A stretch of 64,000 nt of DNA from positions 62,001 to 126,000 of the forward strand of contig NZ_VANV01000015.1 in the NCBI RefSeq assembly GCF_022496765.1, given 5' to 3'. The notes beneath the pieces were generated by a model. It worked only from the letters and a program-made list of their open reading frames with translations, had not been told where the DNA came from and did no database searches. A program made the translations under genes and the position numbers. Every line of letters begins with the position of its first letter. The stretch's first letter is position 1. Positions 48,294 through 56,182 of this stretch are shown here, in pieces. This DNA is from Acidaminobacter sp. JC074 (GTDB lineage Bacteria; Bacillota; Clostridia; Peptostreptococcales; Acidaminobacteraceae).

Positions 48294-48652
48294 TAGTGCC
48301 CGCCACAGTCTCCAGCGTGTTCATGTTCTTTACAAACCGAGTTGGTAGAAACAAGCTTACCATCTACAAAACCTCTAATCGCATCTTCGATTTGGCCCTG
48401 GGCACCAACTACGACTTGAATGCTTTCAGCAGAGAATAACTGCTGGGCTCTTGCACCCATGCCACCTGCAATAATTACATGGATATCATTTTCAGATAAA
48501 AACTTTGGTAAGAAACCTGGTTTATGTCCTGGATTTTGTAGAAAAGTGGAACCCATGATTTCTTGACCATTTACCTCATATACTTGAAAACCTTCACAAT
48601 GTCCAAAATGTCCACTTACTCTATTATCATCTTTTGCTATAGCTACTCTCAT
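48293..48652 (-). CDS. NifX/NifB-like (DIMAC) protein with His/Cys-rich tail
   Basis: A 119-residue protein of the dinitrogenase iron-molybdenum cofactor family. RVAIAKDDNRVSGHFGHCEG at the start and AGGMGARAQQLFSAESIQVV in the middle are typical. The tail HEHAGDCGGH, with CKEHEHAG before it, is a likely metal site. Members bind metal clusters or deliver them (NifX, NafY, orange proteins). The start overlaps the preceding ATPase gene by ATGA. A role in nitrogen fixation is not indicated because no nif genes are here; a metal cluster function next to MinD-type ATPases is more likely. Confidence 0.85.
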   Translation of the reverse strand: MRVAIAKDDNRVSGHFGHCEGFQVYEVNGQEIMGSTFLQNPGHKPGFLPKFLSENDIHVIIAGGMGARAQQLFSAESIQVVVGAQGQIEDAIRGFVDGKLVSTNSVCKEHEHAGDCGGH

Positions 48653-49506
48653 ATTCTTATCCTTTCTTGTAACAAATCATAAGACTCTTTGATGGCCTTG
48701 CCTGCTATGGAATCTTTATACAGACTCACAGGCACCCCCTCATTGATGGCCTTTTTAACTAAACCGTCAAATGGAATCCTACCAATCACTTCTATATCCT
48801 TTTCATTACAAACCGCCTCAATTAGGTCTGTGTTTTTCACATTAATATCAAACTTATTAACAATCACATAGGGTTTTACATTGAAATGCTTTACCAGGTC
48901 TAAAACACGTTTCATATCTTCTAGACCAGAAAAGGTCGGTTCTGTTACAACTACTGCCACATCTGTATCAGTTATGGATGCAATCACAGAACAACCCACG
49001 CCTGGGGATCCATCTAGTAATTGATCCTTATATAGTAGACTCTCTGCCTGCTTTCGCACTTCGGTCACTAACTTACCAGAACCCTCCGCACCTGCATACA
49101 TTTCAGCATAAGAAAGATGTCCCCTTTCAGTTTGAGACATAATCACCTGGCCAGTGACTTCTTTCTCAAGTTTAATCGCAGAAGCCATACATACATATCT
49201 ACATGCACCACAACCTTCACATTTCAACTCATTAACAATAGGCTTATCAGCCTTTATAAGTGCCTTAAAACGACAGACTTCTACACAATTTTGACAACCA
49301 ATACACAAATCTTTATTGATATGCGCCACTTTCGCACCTATAAAGGGGTAATGGGTCTTGTTATTATTTTCAAACATCAAATGAAGATTAGAAGCATCTA
49401 CATCACAATCCACCTTTACTGTTTGATCATCACTCATGTCTGCATAGCATGCGCCTATAGACGTTTTCCCAGTGCCACCTTTACCACTTATAATGACAAT
49501 CTTCAT
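48649..49506 (-). CDS. MinD-type ATPase with two [4Fe-4S] clusters (second copy)
   Basis: A 285-residue P-loop ATPase of the MinD/Mrp group. The deviant Walker motif is ISGKGGTGKTSIGACYA. A ferredoxin insert holds CIGCQNCVEVCRFKAL and CEGCGACRYVCMASAI, two four-cysteine cluster sites. LLDGSPGVGCSVIA and VTEPTFSGLEDMKRV follow. Pairs of such proteins next to DIMAC proteins occur in the orange-protein (orp) locus of Desulfovibrio and in many anaerobes. Roles in metal cluster assembly or cell division positioning were proposed. Its ATG overlaps the previous gene by four bases (ATGA). AGGAGG precedes it. Confidence 0.9.
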   Translation of the reverse strand: MKIVIISGKGGTGKTSIGACYADMSDDQTVKVDCDVDASNLHLMFENNNKTHYPFIGAKVAHINKDLCIGCQNCVEVCRFKALIKADKPIVNELKCEGCGACRYVCMASAIKLEKEVTGQVIMSQTERGHLSYAEMYAGAEGSGKLVTEVRKQAESLLYKDQLLDGSPGVGCSVIASITDTDVAVVVTEPTFSGLEDMKRVLDLVKHFNVKPYVIVNKFDINVKNTDLIEAVCNEKDIEVIGRIPFDGLVKKAINEGVPVSLYKDSIAGKAIKESYDLLQERIRI

Positions 49507-50312
49507 GATAACCTCCTTTGGACTGCTCTTGCAATCTCTAAAAAAGTACCATGTAGCTTTTCATCTTCAATGAGCATTTTGCCTTCTGAGTACATCACAG
49601 CTGCCTCTTTTGAAAATGGTATCCTACCAAGACATTCAATCTTATCATCTAAAAGGTATTCATCCATAAAACTTGGTCCATCGTAACGATTTATGACGAC
49701 TCCAAAAGGTATCTTTAATGTTCTGACCAAATCCACAGCCTTCCTTAAATCATGTAAGCCAAACTGAGTTGGTTCTGTTACCAAAACTGCAAAATCAGCA
49801 TCTTCACATGCTTTAACCACTGAACATGATACACCTGGTGGGGCATCAAGAATTCTATTCTTATAATCTTTGGTAATTGATTTTAATTTAGAGATTATTG
49901 GACCACCCATAGGTTCTTTTAAATTTAATAGACCCATGCCAAAATCATCACTTGTCTTCACAAGTCCAATCGGCCTCTCAATTTCTCTTATTGCATCCAC
50001 GGGACATGCCAGTTTACAAGCACCACAACCATGACATAAGTCTTCAAATAACATCATGCGGTCCAACATGCTCACAATGGCATTGTATTCACAAGCCTCA
50101 ACGCACTTGCCACAAAATGTACAAGCATCTGTAAATTCGGGGTTTAACAGACACACTTCATGTGTATTGGTATGGTCAGGTTTTAGAAATATATAGCCAT
50201 TTGGTTCTTCTACATCACAATCGATATAGGCATAATCCATCACTTGTGACAGATTGGTTGAAACCGTTGTTTTTCCAGTGCCACCCTTTCCACTTAAGAT
50301 TACAATATCCAT
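49503..50312 (-). CDS. MinD-type ATPase with two [4Fe-4S] clusters (first copy)
   Basis: A 269-residue paralogue of the next gene. The P-loop is LSGKGGTGKTTVSTNLSQ, the clusters CTFCGKCVEACEYNAI and CHGCGACKLACPVDAI. LDAPPGVSCSVVKACEDADF and EPTQFGLHDLRKAVDL belong to the ATPase core. The two copies probably form a heterodimer. It starts on the overlap TAATG with the first DIMAC gene and ends on ATGA with the second ATPase gene. Such tight coupling supports a stoichiometric complex. Confidence 0.9.
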   Translation of the reverse strand: MDIVILSGKGGTGKTTVSTNLSQVMDYAYIDCDVEEPNGYIFLKPDHTNTHEVCLLNPEFTDACTFCGKCVEACEYNAIVSMLDRMMLFEDLCHGCGACKLACPVDAIREIERPIGLVKTSDDFGMGLLNLKEPMGGPIISKLKSITKDYKNRILDAPPGVSCSVVKACEDADFAVLVTEPTQFGLHDLRKAVDLVRTLKIPFGVVINRYDGPSFMDEYLLDDKIECLGRIPFSKEAAVMYSEGKMLIEDEKLHGTFLEIARAVQRRLS

Positions 50313-50656
50313 TATCTATAAGGTCCATCTATTGTTTCATATGTATGCGTTTCAAAACGATTGACTGCATCTTCTAATGTCATGCCATGACACTTATAGA
50401 GTTTCATACCACTTTCAGCAAGCACTCTATATGCCTTTGGGCCTAGTCTCTCTGTTAAAAGCACGTCCGCCTTTAAATCAAGCACCGCCTGTGCAGCAGC
50501 AATACCTGCTCCTTGACTACTTTCAGCACCCTTGTTCTCAACAAACTCAAAAGTCTTTGAAACATCGTCGTAAACTGCAAAGTAATTACAACGACCAAAT
50601 CTAACATCTACAAGATCATTCTTATTATGACCTTGACTACTTAATACCAACTTCAT
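50312..50656 (-). CDS. NifX/NifB-like (DIMAC) protein, operon leader
   Basis: A 114-residue DIMAC-fold protein. KLVLSSQGHNKNDLVDVRFG, GAGIAAAQAVLDLKADVLLT and the C-terminal CHGMTLEDAVNRF are typical of the small cluster-binding members. The ATG chosen follows AAGGAGTG; a longer frame of 26 hydrophobic codons upstream crosses the promoter and is rejected. It is the first gene of the five-gene operon and lies behind a strong promoter with flanking palindromes. Unlike the second copy it lacks a His-rich tail. Confidence 0.85.
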   Translation of the reverse strand: MKLVLSSQGHNKNDLVDVRFGRCNYFAVYDDVSKTFEFVENKGAESSQGAGIAAAQAVLDLKADVLLTERLGPKAYRVLAESGMKLYKCHGMTLEDAVNRFETHTYETIDGPYR

Positions 50657-50677
50657 AATATCACTCCTTTTTAATAT

Positions 50678-50732
50678 GGCATATGCTAATTTCATTATAA
50701 TACTAAAAAAACATATGTCAATAGCATATGCC
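50678..50732. promoter_or_regulatory. GCATATGC palindromes flanking the operon promoter
   Basis: GGCATATGCTA (50678-50688) and TAGCATATGCC (50722-50732) are exact inverted copies standing on both sides of the promoter. A third CATATG lies at 50712-50717 beside the -35 box. The geometry suits a dimeric repressor that brackets RNA polymerase. The operon's own Fur-family protein is the obvious candidate, but the motif does not match the classic Fur, PerR or Zur boxes I know. Confidence 0.6.
50694..50721 (-). promoter_or_regulatory. Consensus promoter of the iron-sulfur ATPase operon
   Basis: On the minus strand perfect TTGACA and TATAAT boxes are 16 bases apart, about 38 bases before the first start codon. 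Confidence 0.85.
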
Positions 50733-50745
50733 AATAATTATTAGG

Positions 50746-50774
50746 TAAAAAAAAACGTATCCGAAGATACGTTT
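50746..50774 (-). terminator. Antiporter terminator
   Basis: On the minus strand AAACGTATC, TTCG and GATACGTTT form a strong tetraloop hairpin with a long T-run. Confidence 0.9.
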
Positions 50775-50778
50775 GTAT

Positions 50779-51945
50779 TTAAGCAACTTGTGATTCTTTT
50801 TTCATTTCTTTCGAGAATGCCATCTTTAAAAGCGATGGCGTAACAATTGTTGTTACGAGTACCATTAAGATAACTGCTGCCAGTTCTTTATCACCAATAA
50901 CATTCATCTTAACACCTAGTGTTGCAATAATGATGGCCACTTCGGCTCTTGGTATCATACCAATACCAATTTGAAGGGCTTTCTCTTTGGAGAAGCCAGA
51001 TAATCTAGCACCAACACCACAACCAATCAACTTACCAAGTACTGCCAAGATAATAAAGATTGTACCTAGTCCAAGAGCAGAAGCTGCAGCCTTTAAATCT
51101 ACGCCCATACCAATGGAAACAAAGAATACCGGTGTAAACAAGGCAGAAGCAATCTTGTTGATCTCATGTGATACCTTATGTCTATGTGGTGTCATTGAGA
51201 ACATAACACCTGCAAAATACGATCCAGTAATAGCAGCTACACCTAATTCCTCTGATAAGAAGGCAAGTGCAAAGCATACAATAATCGCATATGTTACTAT
51301 TTTAGTTTCTAGATTATATCTGCCTAAACAGTACTGGCTTAGTTTTGTTAAACCATAACCTGCTAAGGCAGCTATACCGAAGAACATACCAATGTTTAAA
51401 AGTGTTTTACCAATGCTCATACCTTCTGTAGGTTGAACAGCAGCTACAACAAAAGTTAATAAAATGATACCTGCTATATCATCTATAATTGCAGCGCCAA
51501 GGATACTGATACCTTGTTTGGTTCTTAACTGGTTCATCTCACGAAGTGTTTGAACCGAAATACTCACAGATGTAGCTGTAGAAATAACACCCATAAATAG
51601 AGCCATAGAAAGATTTTCAGGATTGATGAAATACATACCGCCAAATACCAAGATACCAGGCATTAACACACCACCCAAGGCAATCATGGAAGATGACTTA
51701 CCTGATTCAATTAACTCATTAACATCTGTCTCAAGACCTGCTATAAACATTAAAAAAATGACGCCTATTTGAGCAATATTATCTATAAACTCTATCTTCT
51801 CAATAGATAATAATCCTAAAACAATCCCCACTATAATTTGTCCTAACACAGCTGGTTGACCCAACTTTTTTGACACAAAACCACCAAAAGTAGCCGCTGC
51901 TAGTATAATACTCAACTGCACTAAGAAATCCAAATTTGAATGCAT
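50779..51945 (-). CDS. Cation:proton antiporter, CPA2 family
   Basis: The 388-residue membrane protein has the 12-13 helix layout of Kef/NapA-type antiporters without a C-terminal TrkA domain. GQPAVLGQIIVGIVLG, the helix-5 core GAAIIDDIAGIILLTF with the Asp pair, and MIPRAEVAIIIATLG are the usual signatures. The aspartate pair suggests an electrogenic exchanger, fitting a cell with a sodium cycle. Sodium versus potassium cannot be decided. The ribosome site is only GGGG. It is a single-gene unit with a promoter about 90 bases upstream. Confidence 0.9.
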   Translation of the reverse strand: MHSNLDFLVQLSIILAAATFGGFVSKKLGQPAVLGQIIVGIVLGLLSIEKIEFIDNIAQIGVIFLMFIAGLETDVNELIESGKSSSMIALGGVLMPGILVFGGMYFINPENLSMALFMGVISTATSVSISVQTLREMNQLRTKQGISILGAAIIDDIAGIILLTFVVAAVQPTEGMSIGKTLLNIGMFFGIAALAGYGLTKLSQYCLGRYNLETKIVTYAIIVCFALAFLSEELGVAAITGSYFAGVMFSMTPHRHKVSHEINKIASALFTPVFFVSIGMGVDLKAAASALGLGTIFIILAVLGKLIGCGVGARLSGFSKEKALQIGIGMIPRAEVAIIIATLGVKMNVIGDKELAAVILMVLVTTIVTPSLLKMAFSKEMKKESQVA

Positions 51946-52035
51946 GGTATACCCCCGAATTTATATTACTTATACAGAGTGTCTTACAACGAAACGACTG
52001 ATGATTCATATGCGCTCTATTAAATTACAGTTGCA

Positions 52036-52064
52036 ATTATACGCCTTTTTTCAAGTCATTTCAA
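52036..52064 (-). promoter_or_regulatory. Antiporter promoter
   Basis: On the minus strand TTGAAA and TATAAT are separated by 17 bases. It is the best promoter match in the gap upstream of the antiporter gene. Confidence 0.7.
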
Positions 52065-52146
52065 GGACTTTTTTTATGTAAAACGTTTTCTCAAATCACT
52101 ATGGTGCATACCTGTATACAGTAAGTACAACCCTAACTAAATAATA

Positions 52147-52173
52147 TAAAAAAACGTTGAAATTTCAACGTTT
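52147..52173 (-). terminator. Terminator of the small membrane-protein gene
   Basis: The palindrome AAACGTTGA / TCAACGTTT is followed by TTTTATATT on the minus strand. Confidence 0.75.
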
Positions 52174-52289
52174 CTAAATTAATACATCGTTATTTTTTTA
52201 TCAATTTAATTTGCAAATCTAACTAACTTTTCAACTTTTTTAAGACAAAACAGACCCCTGGGAATCTAAATTCTAAATATTCCAAATCG

Positions 52290-52556
52290 TCATTCATTAT
52301 CTAAGCACTGTCTGAAAGTTTCATCTAACATATTATATTCTCTTACGGTTTTACTTTCATGATCGACAACCACTTGTCTTTTCTTATCACCTACCTGAAT
52401 TAGGTAAGTTGAAAAAACATCCCCTTCAGAAATAGAAATAATCTCATAAGGCTCATTTATATAATTTGATAAAAGTCTTTCTGAATTATCCCTTAAAAGA
52501 TATACAGAAAATCCAATCACCACAACTAGTAAAAAAACTAAGACAATTTTTTTCAT
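52290..52556 (-). CDS. Small membrane-anchored protein of unknown function
   Basis: An 88-residue protein with one N-terminal helix (KIVLVFLLVVVIGFSVYLL, about 3-22) and a charged extracytoplasmic part of 60 residues. The pattern YEIISISEGDVFSTYLIQVG suggests a small beta sheet. No lipobox is present. I do not recognise the family. The ATG follows TTGGAGG; an upstream start at 52634 would run through the prfA terminator and is rejected. It stands alone between two terminators. Confidence 0.65.
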   Translation of the reverse strand: MKKIVLVFLLVVVIGFSVYLLRDNSERLLSNYINEPYEIISISEGDVFSTYLIQVGDKKRQVVVDHESKTVREYNMLDETFRQCLDNE

Positions 52557-52582
52557 ACAAACCTCCAAGTTCTTTATACCCC

Positions 52583-52613
52583 AAAAAAAGCCTTCTATAC
52601 GCATATAGAAGGC
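52583..52613 (-). terminator. prfA terminator
   Basis: On the minus strand GCCTTCTAT / ATAGAAGGC with a six-base loop is followed by seven T. Confidence 0.9.
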
Positions 52614-52620
52614 ATTATTT

Positions 52621-53694
52621 TTAATCTTCACCAAGTGTCTTTAATAAGATTGCCTGGTTATGTGTAATGATGGCATCGATCATTTCATCAATTTCACCAT
52701 TCATATATGAATCTAATTTGTAAAGTGTTAACGGAATTCTGTGATCAGTGATTCTACCCTGTGGGAAGTTATAAGTTCTGATCTTAGCAGATCTGTCACC
52801 TGTACCAACTTGATTTTTTCTTTCTTCAGCGATTTCTGCCTGTTGCTCAGACAAAATCTTATCATAAAGTCTTGCCTTTAATACTTGTAAGGCCTTTTCC
52901 TTGTTAGATAACTGCGACTTACCATCCTGACATGAAACAACCATACCTGTCGGTAAATGCGTGATTCTAACAGCTGAATCTGTTGTATTTACAGACTGAC
53001 CACCATTACCTGATGATCTAAATACATCGATTCTTAAATCATTTTGATTGATTTCAATTTCAACATCTTCAGCCTCAGGCATAATCGCAACTGTCGCTGT
53101 TGAAGTATGAATTCTACCACCTGACTCGGTTTTAGGAATTCTTTGTACCCTGTGTACACCCGACTCATACTTGAGTCTAGAATAAGCACCCTTACCTTTG
53201 ATCATAAATGATGCTTCCTTGATACCACCTACGCCAGTTTCATTAGAATCAAGCATCTCTACTTTCCATCTTCTGCTTTCTGCGTAACGGATATAAAGTC
53301 TCATAAGCTCCGCTGCAAATAAACCTGCTTCATCACCACCGGCACCTGCACGAAGTTCAACAATAATATCTTTGTCATCATTAGGATCCTTAGGAAGCAG
53401 TAAAATTCTTAACTCATCTTCTAAGCCAGGTACTCTTTCCTGAAGCTCTGACAACTCCATCTTTGCCATTTCAACAAACTCTGGGTCATCACCTTCAGCA
53501 ATGATTTCTTTAGATTCATTGATACCTTCAATTATCTCTTTGTATTCTCTATACTTTTCTACAATCGGCGTGATATCAGAATACTCTTTTGATAATTTCA
53601 TCCACTGTTTCTGATCTGAAATGACTTCCGGATCAGCGATTTTATGACTTAGACTCTCGTACTTTTCTTCAATAAAATCTAGTTTTTCAAACAT
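52621..53694 (-). CDS. prfA: Peptide chain release factor 1
   Basis: The 357-residue factor reads UAA and UAG and releases the peptide. The catalytic loop is [20 protein letters not shown] with GGQ. Codon recognition is in the normal P-x-T position ([19 protein letters not shown]). AGGTG precedes the ATG. It follows prmC, the methyltransferase that modifies the GGQ glutamine, by 12 bases. The pair is the classic operon. UAA is therefore read as stop, which bears on the interrupted SLH gene. Confidence 0.97.
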   Translation of the reverse strand: MFEKLDFIEEKYESLSHKIADPEVISDQKQWMKLSKEYSDITPIVEKYREYKEIIEGINESKEIIAEGDDPEFVEMAKMELSELQERVPGLEDELRILLLPKDPNDDKDIIVELRAGAGGDEAGLFAAELMRLYIRYAESRRWKVEMLDSNETGVGGIKEASFMIKGKGAYSRLKYESGVHRVQRIPKTESGGRIHTSTATVAIMPEAEDVEIEINQNDLRIDVFRSSGNGGQSVNTTDSAVRITHLPTGMVVSCQDGKSQLSNKEKALQVLKARLYDKILSEQQAEIAEERKNQVGTGDRSAKIRTYNFPQGRITDHRIPLTLYKLDSYMNGEIDEMIDAIITHNQAILLKTLGED

Positions 53695-53706
53695 TTCTTA
53701 CACCTA

Positions 53707-54549
53707 TTACCTTTCATAACGTGCCAGTACAACACGTTCAATACCACTTAAATCTTGATGTATCTCTACATCTATAAAGCCCGCTTCTATCAGCAATGCT
53801 TCTATCACTCTACTTTGATCATGACCTACTTCAAAGGCAAGTAAGCCATGATTGTTCAAATATTTAGGACTTTCCTTAATGATCCTTCTATAAAAATCAT
53901 ACCCGTCCTGACCACCATCTAACGCAATTTTCGGTTCATGAAACAATTCTTTTTGTAAGCCGTCTATTACTTCAGTTGGAATATATGGTGGATTTGAAAC
54001 AATCACATCAAAGGTTTCATCAATATTTTCAAATACATCACTTTTTACATACTTAACTCGGTCCTTTACATTCAATGCCTCAGCATTTTTTTTAGCAATC
54101 TTAATGGCATCTTCTGATATGTCCACTGTTGTACAGTGGATACTCTCAAGATAATGACACAAGGAAATATGAATTGCACCTGAACCTGTTCCTATATCTA
54201 AAACTGTTTGATACCCGCTCGATTTAATTTTCTCTATGACCTTTGTCACAAGATTTTCTGTATCACTTCGAGGTATCAAAACACCAGGTGCTACATAAAA
54301 GTCTAATCCCATAAAGGCTTGCTGGCCCACTATATATTGAAGGGGTTCTCCAGCAAATCGCCTTTTTAATACGGCTTCATACTTTTCTATTTCAGCATCT
54401 GATAAATCTTTATCCTTATTCATAAAGATATAAAGACTATCTTTGTCTAAAACAAACTCTAAAAGAAGCTTGGCATCTATCAGATAGTCTTCAGTTGCTT
54501 CTTTGAGTTTTTCTTCACCGTATTTTAATATATCATTAATTGATTTCAT
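53707..54549 (-). CDS. prmC: Release-factor glutamine methyltransferase
   Basis: The 280-residue enzyme methylates the GGQ glutamine of release factors. The helical N-terminal part ends at GEPLQYIVGQQAFMGLDFYV. The SAM loop is VLDIGTGSGAIHISL and the catalytic motif VSNPPYIPTEV. The start ATG (MKSINDILKYGEEKL) overlaps the DUF1385 gene by 14 bases. An ATG seven codons upstream is also possible, but the chosen one matches the family's usual N-terminus. Coupling to prfA is functional. Confidence 0.94.
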   Translation of the reverse strand: MKSINDILKYGEEKLKEATEDYLIDAKLLLEFVLDKDSLYIFMNKDKDLSDAEIEKYEAVLKRRFAGEPLQYIVGQQAFMGLDFYVAPGVLIPRSDTENLVTKVIEKIKSSGYQTVLDIGTGSGAIHISLCHYLESIHCTTVDISEDAIKIAKKNAEALNVKDRVKYVKSDVFENIDETFDVIVSNPPYIPTEVIDGLQKELFHEPKIALDGGQDGYDFYRRIIKESPKYLNNHGLLAFEVGHDQSRVIEALLIEAGFIDVEIHQDLSGIERVVLARYER

Positions 54550-55477
54550 TTTCCAGTGTTTCCTGTTCATCTAAAACAGCCTTTAAAGCTGTAATAGCTA
54601 CTTCTAATTGCCCGTCATCAGGTTCTGCAGTTGTAATCTTTTGAAACATCATACCAGGCCAAGAGATGATCTTTACAATAAAGTTATCATGTTTACCTGC
54701 ATATTGAATCAACTCATATGCAATACCTGCCACTAAAGGCATAAATATTAGTTTTAAAAACGATCTATACAGTGGGTTTCCAAAGTTCCCTAGAAAAGAG
54801 AAGATAACCACACTGAGTAATACAACAATCAGTAGAAAAGACGTTCCGCATCTTGGATGCAGTCTTGTATACTTCTTAGCATTTTCTGGTGTTAACTCTT
54901 CACCAGCTTCAAAGCATCTGATGGTCTTATGCTCAGCACCATGATACTCAAATACTCTTCTGATTTCTTTCATTCTAGAGATTAAAACGATGTAAGCCAA
55001 GAACAAGGTAAACTTGAAAATACCTTCTACCAAACTCAATAATAAATCATTATGAATATATGAACTCAAAATCGAACTTACACCAGCAGGTAATACTAAA
55101 AAGAATAAGACCGTTATTACAAGTGCAAATACCATGGAGATTAAAACATAAATACTGTCTGCCTTGTCTCCAAACTTATCTTCAATCCATAAATCGAATT
55201 TACCTTTTTCCGTTGAACCATCATCAAAGAACTCTGCTGAATAGTTAAGAGCCTTGATACCTATAATCATAGATGCTATAAAACCAAAGATACCTCTTAA
55301 AATTGGAATCTTAGAAAAACTTGTTAAAAAGCTCTTTTTTATTGGATCTACTTTTGTTATTAACTCACCATCAGATTTTCTGACAGTTATGGCAATCTTA
55401 TCTTTGCCACGCATCATAATACCCTCTATTAAGGCTTGACCACCTATAGAAGTGTATTTTGATTTTTCTTTAGCCAT
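54536..55477 (-). CDS. DUF1385 family membrane protein
   Basis: A 313-residue protein with four to five membrane helices. The conserved features are the N-terminal SIGGQALIEGIMMRG, the central FEYHGAEHKTIRCFEAGEEL and RLHPRCGTSFLLIV. His, Cys and Glu residues there could hold a metal. The function is unknown, but in Firmicutes the gene is regularly found beside rpmE, prmC and prfA, as here. GAGGTGAG precedes the ATG. It lies two bases from tdk. Confidence 0.9.
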   Translation of the reverse strand: MAKEKSKYTSIGGQALIEGIMMRGKDKIAITVRKSDGELITKVDPIKKSFLTSFSKIPILRGIFGFIASMIIGIKALNYSAEFFDDGSTEKGKFDLWIEDKFGDKADSIYVLISMVFALVITVLFFLVLPAGVSSILSSYIHNDLLLSLVEGIFKFTLFLAYIVLISRMKEIRRVFEYHGAEHKTIRCFEAGEELTPENAKKYTRLHPRCGTSFLLIVVLLSVVIFSFLGNFGNPLYRSFLKLIFMPLVAGIAYELIQYAGKHDNFIVKIISWPGMMFQKITTAEPDDGQLEVAITALKAVLDEQETLENEIN

Positions 55478-55479
55478 AC

Positions 55480-56064
55480 TTACTCACCTCGATATTCAAA
55501 ATAGCATGATGTACATAATGACTGGTATTCTACATGATTTTCACCATCAATGGCTACCTGCTCTCCTTCGAAAACATACTTGCCATTCACTTTTCTTCCA
55601 TTCAATGTAGCTTTCCTACCACATGTACATATGGTTTTCAACTCTTCAATTGTATGAGCAATCAATAGAAGACGTTGAGAACCTTCAAATCCATTCATCA
55701 AGAAATCGGTTCTTAAACCGTAACAGATAACTGGTATATTTAATGTAACAGCGACCTTTAACATTTGATCAATATGGTATGACCTAAAAAATTGTACTTC
55801 ATCGACCAACAAGCAATCAATTTTTTTGTTTTCCTTTTGATAAAGATCTATCATCTCGAAAACATCGTCATCATTACCAACTAAGAAATCTACTGGCTTA
55901 TCAATACCGAGTCTAGAAACCACCTTGTTGTCACCTTTTGTATCAACCATAGGTTTCATGATCACGGCATTCATACCACGCTCGTAATAGTTGTATCCAA
56001 CTTGCATAATTGCAGTAGACTTACCACAGTTCATTGCACCATATCTAAAATATAATTTCGCCAT
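55480..56064 (-). CDS. tdk: Thymidine kinase
   Basis: The 194-residue type II kinase phosphorylates thymidine with ATP. The P-loop is YGAMNCGKSTAIMQV. The lid metal site has the four cysteines of TICTCGRK and SLCTSCYF, and the catalytic glutamate is in LVDEVQFF. GAGGGG precedes the ATG. It is the first gene of tdk-DUF1385-prmC-prfA. Together with comEB it supplies thymidylate. Confidence 0.96.
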   Translation of the reverse strand: MAKLYFRYGAMNCGKSTAIMQVGYNYYERGMNAVIMKPMVDTKGDNKVVSRLGIDKPVDFLVGNDDDVFEMIDLYQKENKKIDCLLVDEVQFFRSYHIDQMLKVAVTLNIPVICYGLRTDFLMNGFEGSQRLLLIAHTIEELKTICTCGRKATLNGRKVNGKYVFEGEQVAIDGENHVEYQSLCTSCYFEYRGE

Positions 56065-56158
56065 CTTAACCCCTCACTCATATTTTTTATACACGTACCT
56101 ATCATAGCATAAATCTGACCGCTTTAAAACAGGTGGCTTTTTCCTTTAGACATAATTA

Positions 56159-56182
56159 AGAAAAAGTAGCCAAGAAGGCTAC
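56159..56182 (-). terminator. Terminator of the HD-GYP gene
   Basis: On the minus strand GTAGCC / GGCTAC with a five-base loop is followed by TTTTTCTTAATT; the stem includes the stop codon. Confidence 0.8.

Larger units (their letters stand above)
51946..52289. other. Gene-free stretch with promoter and terminator
   Basis: These 344 bases hold the antiporter promoter (52036-52064), an untranslated leader of about 85 bases and the terminator hairpin of the upstream gene (52147-52173). No ORF, tRNA or repeat was seen in the rest. Confidence 0.6.

Noticed and set aside
49117-49686. Open frame of 189 codons on the plus strand across two ATPase genes
   Set aside because: It crosses both iron-sulfur ATPase genes in antisense, without a ribosome site or family features.
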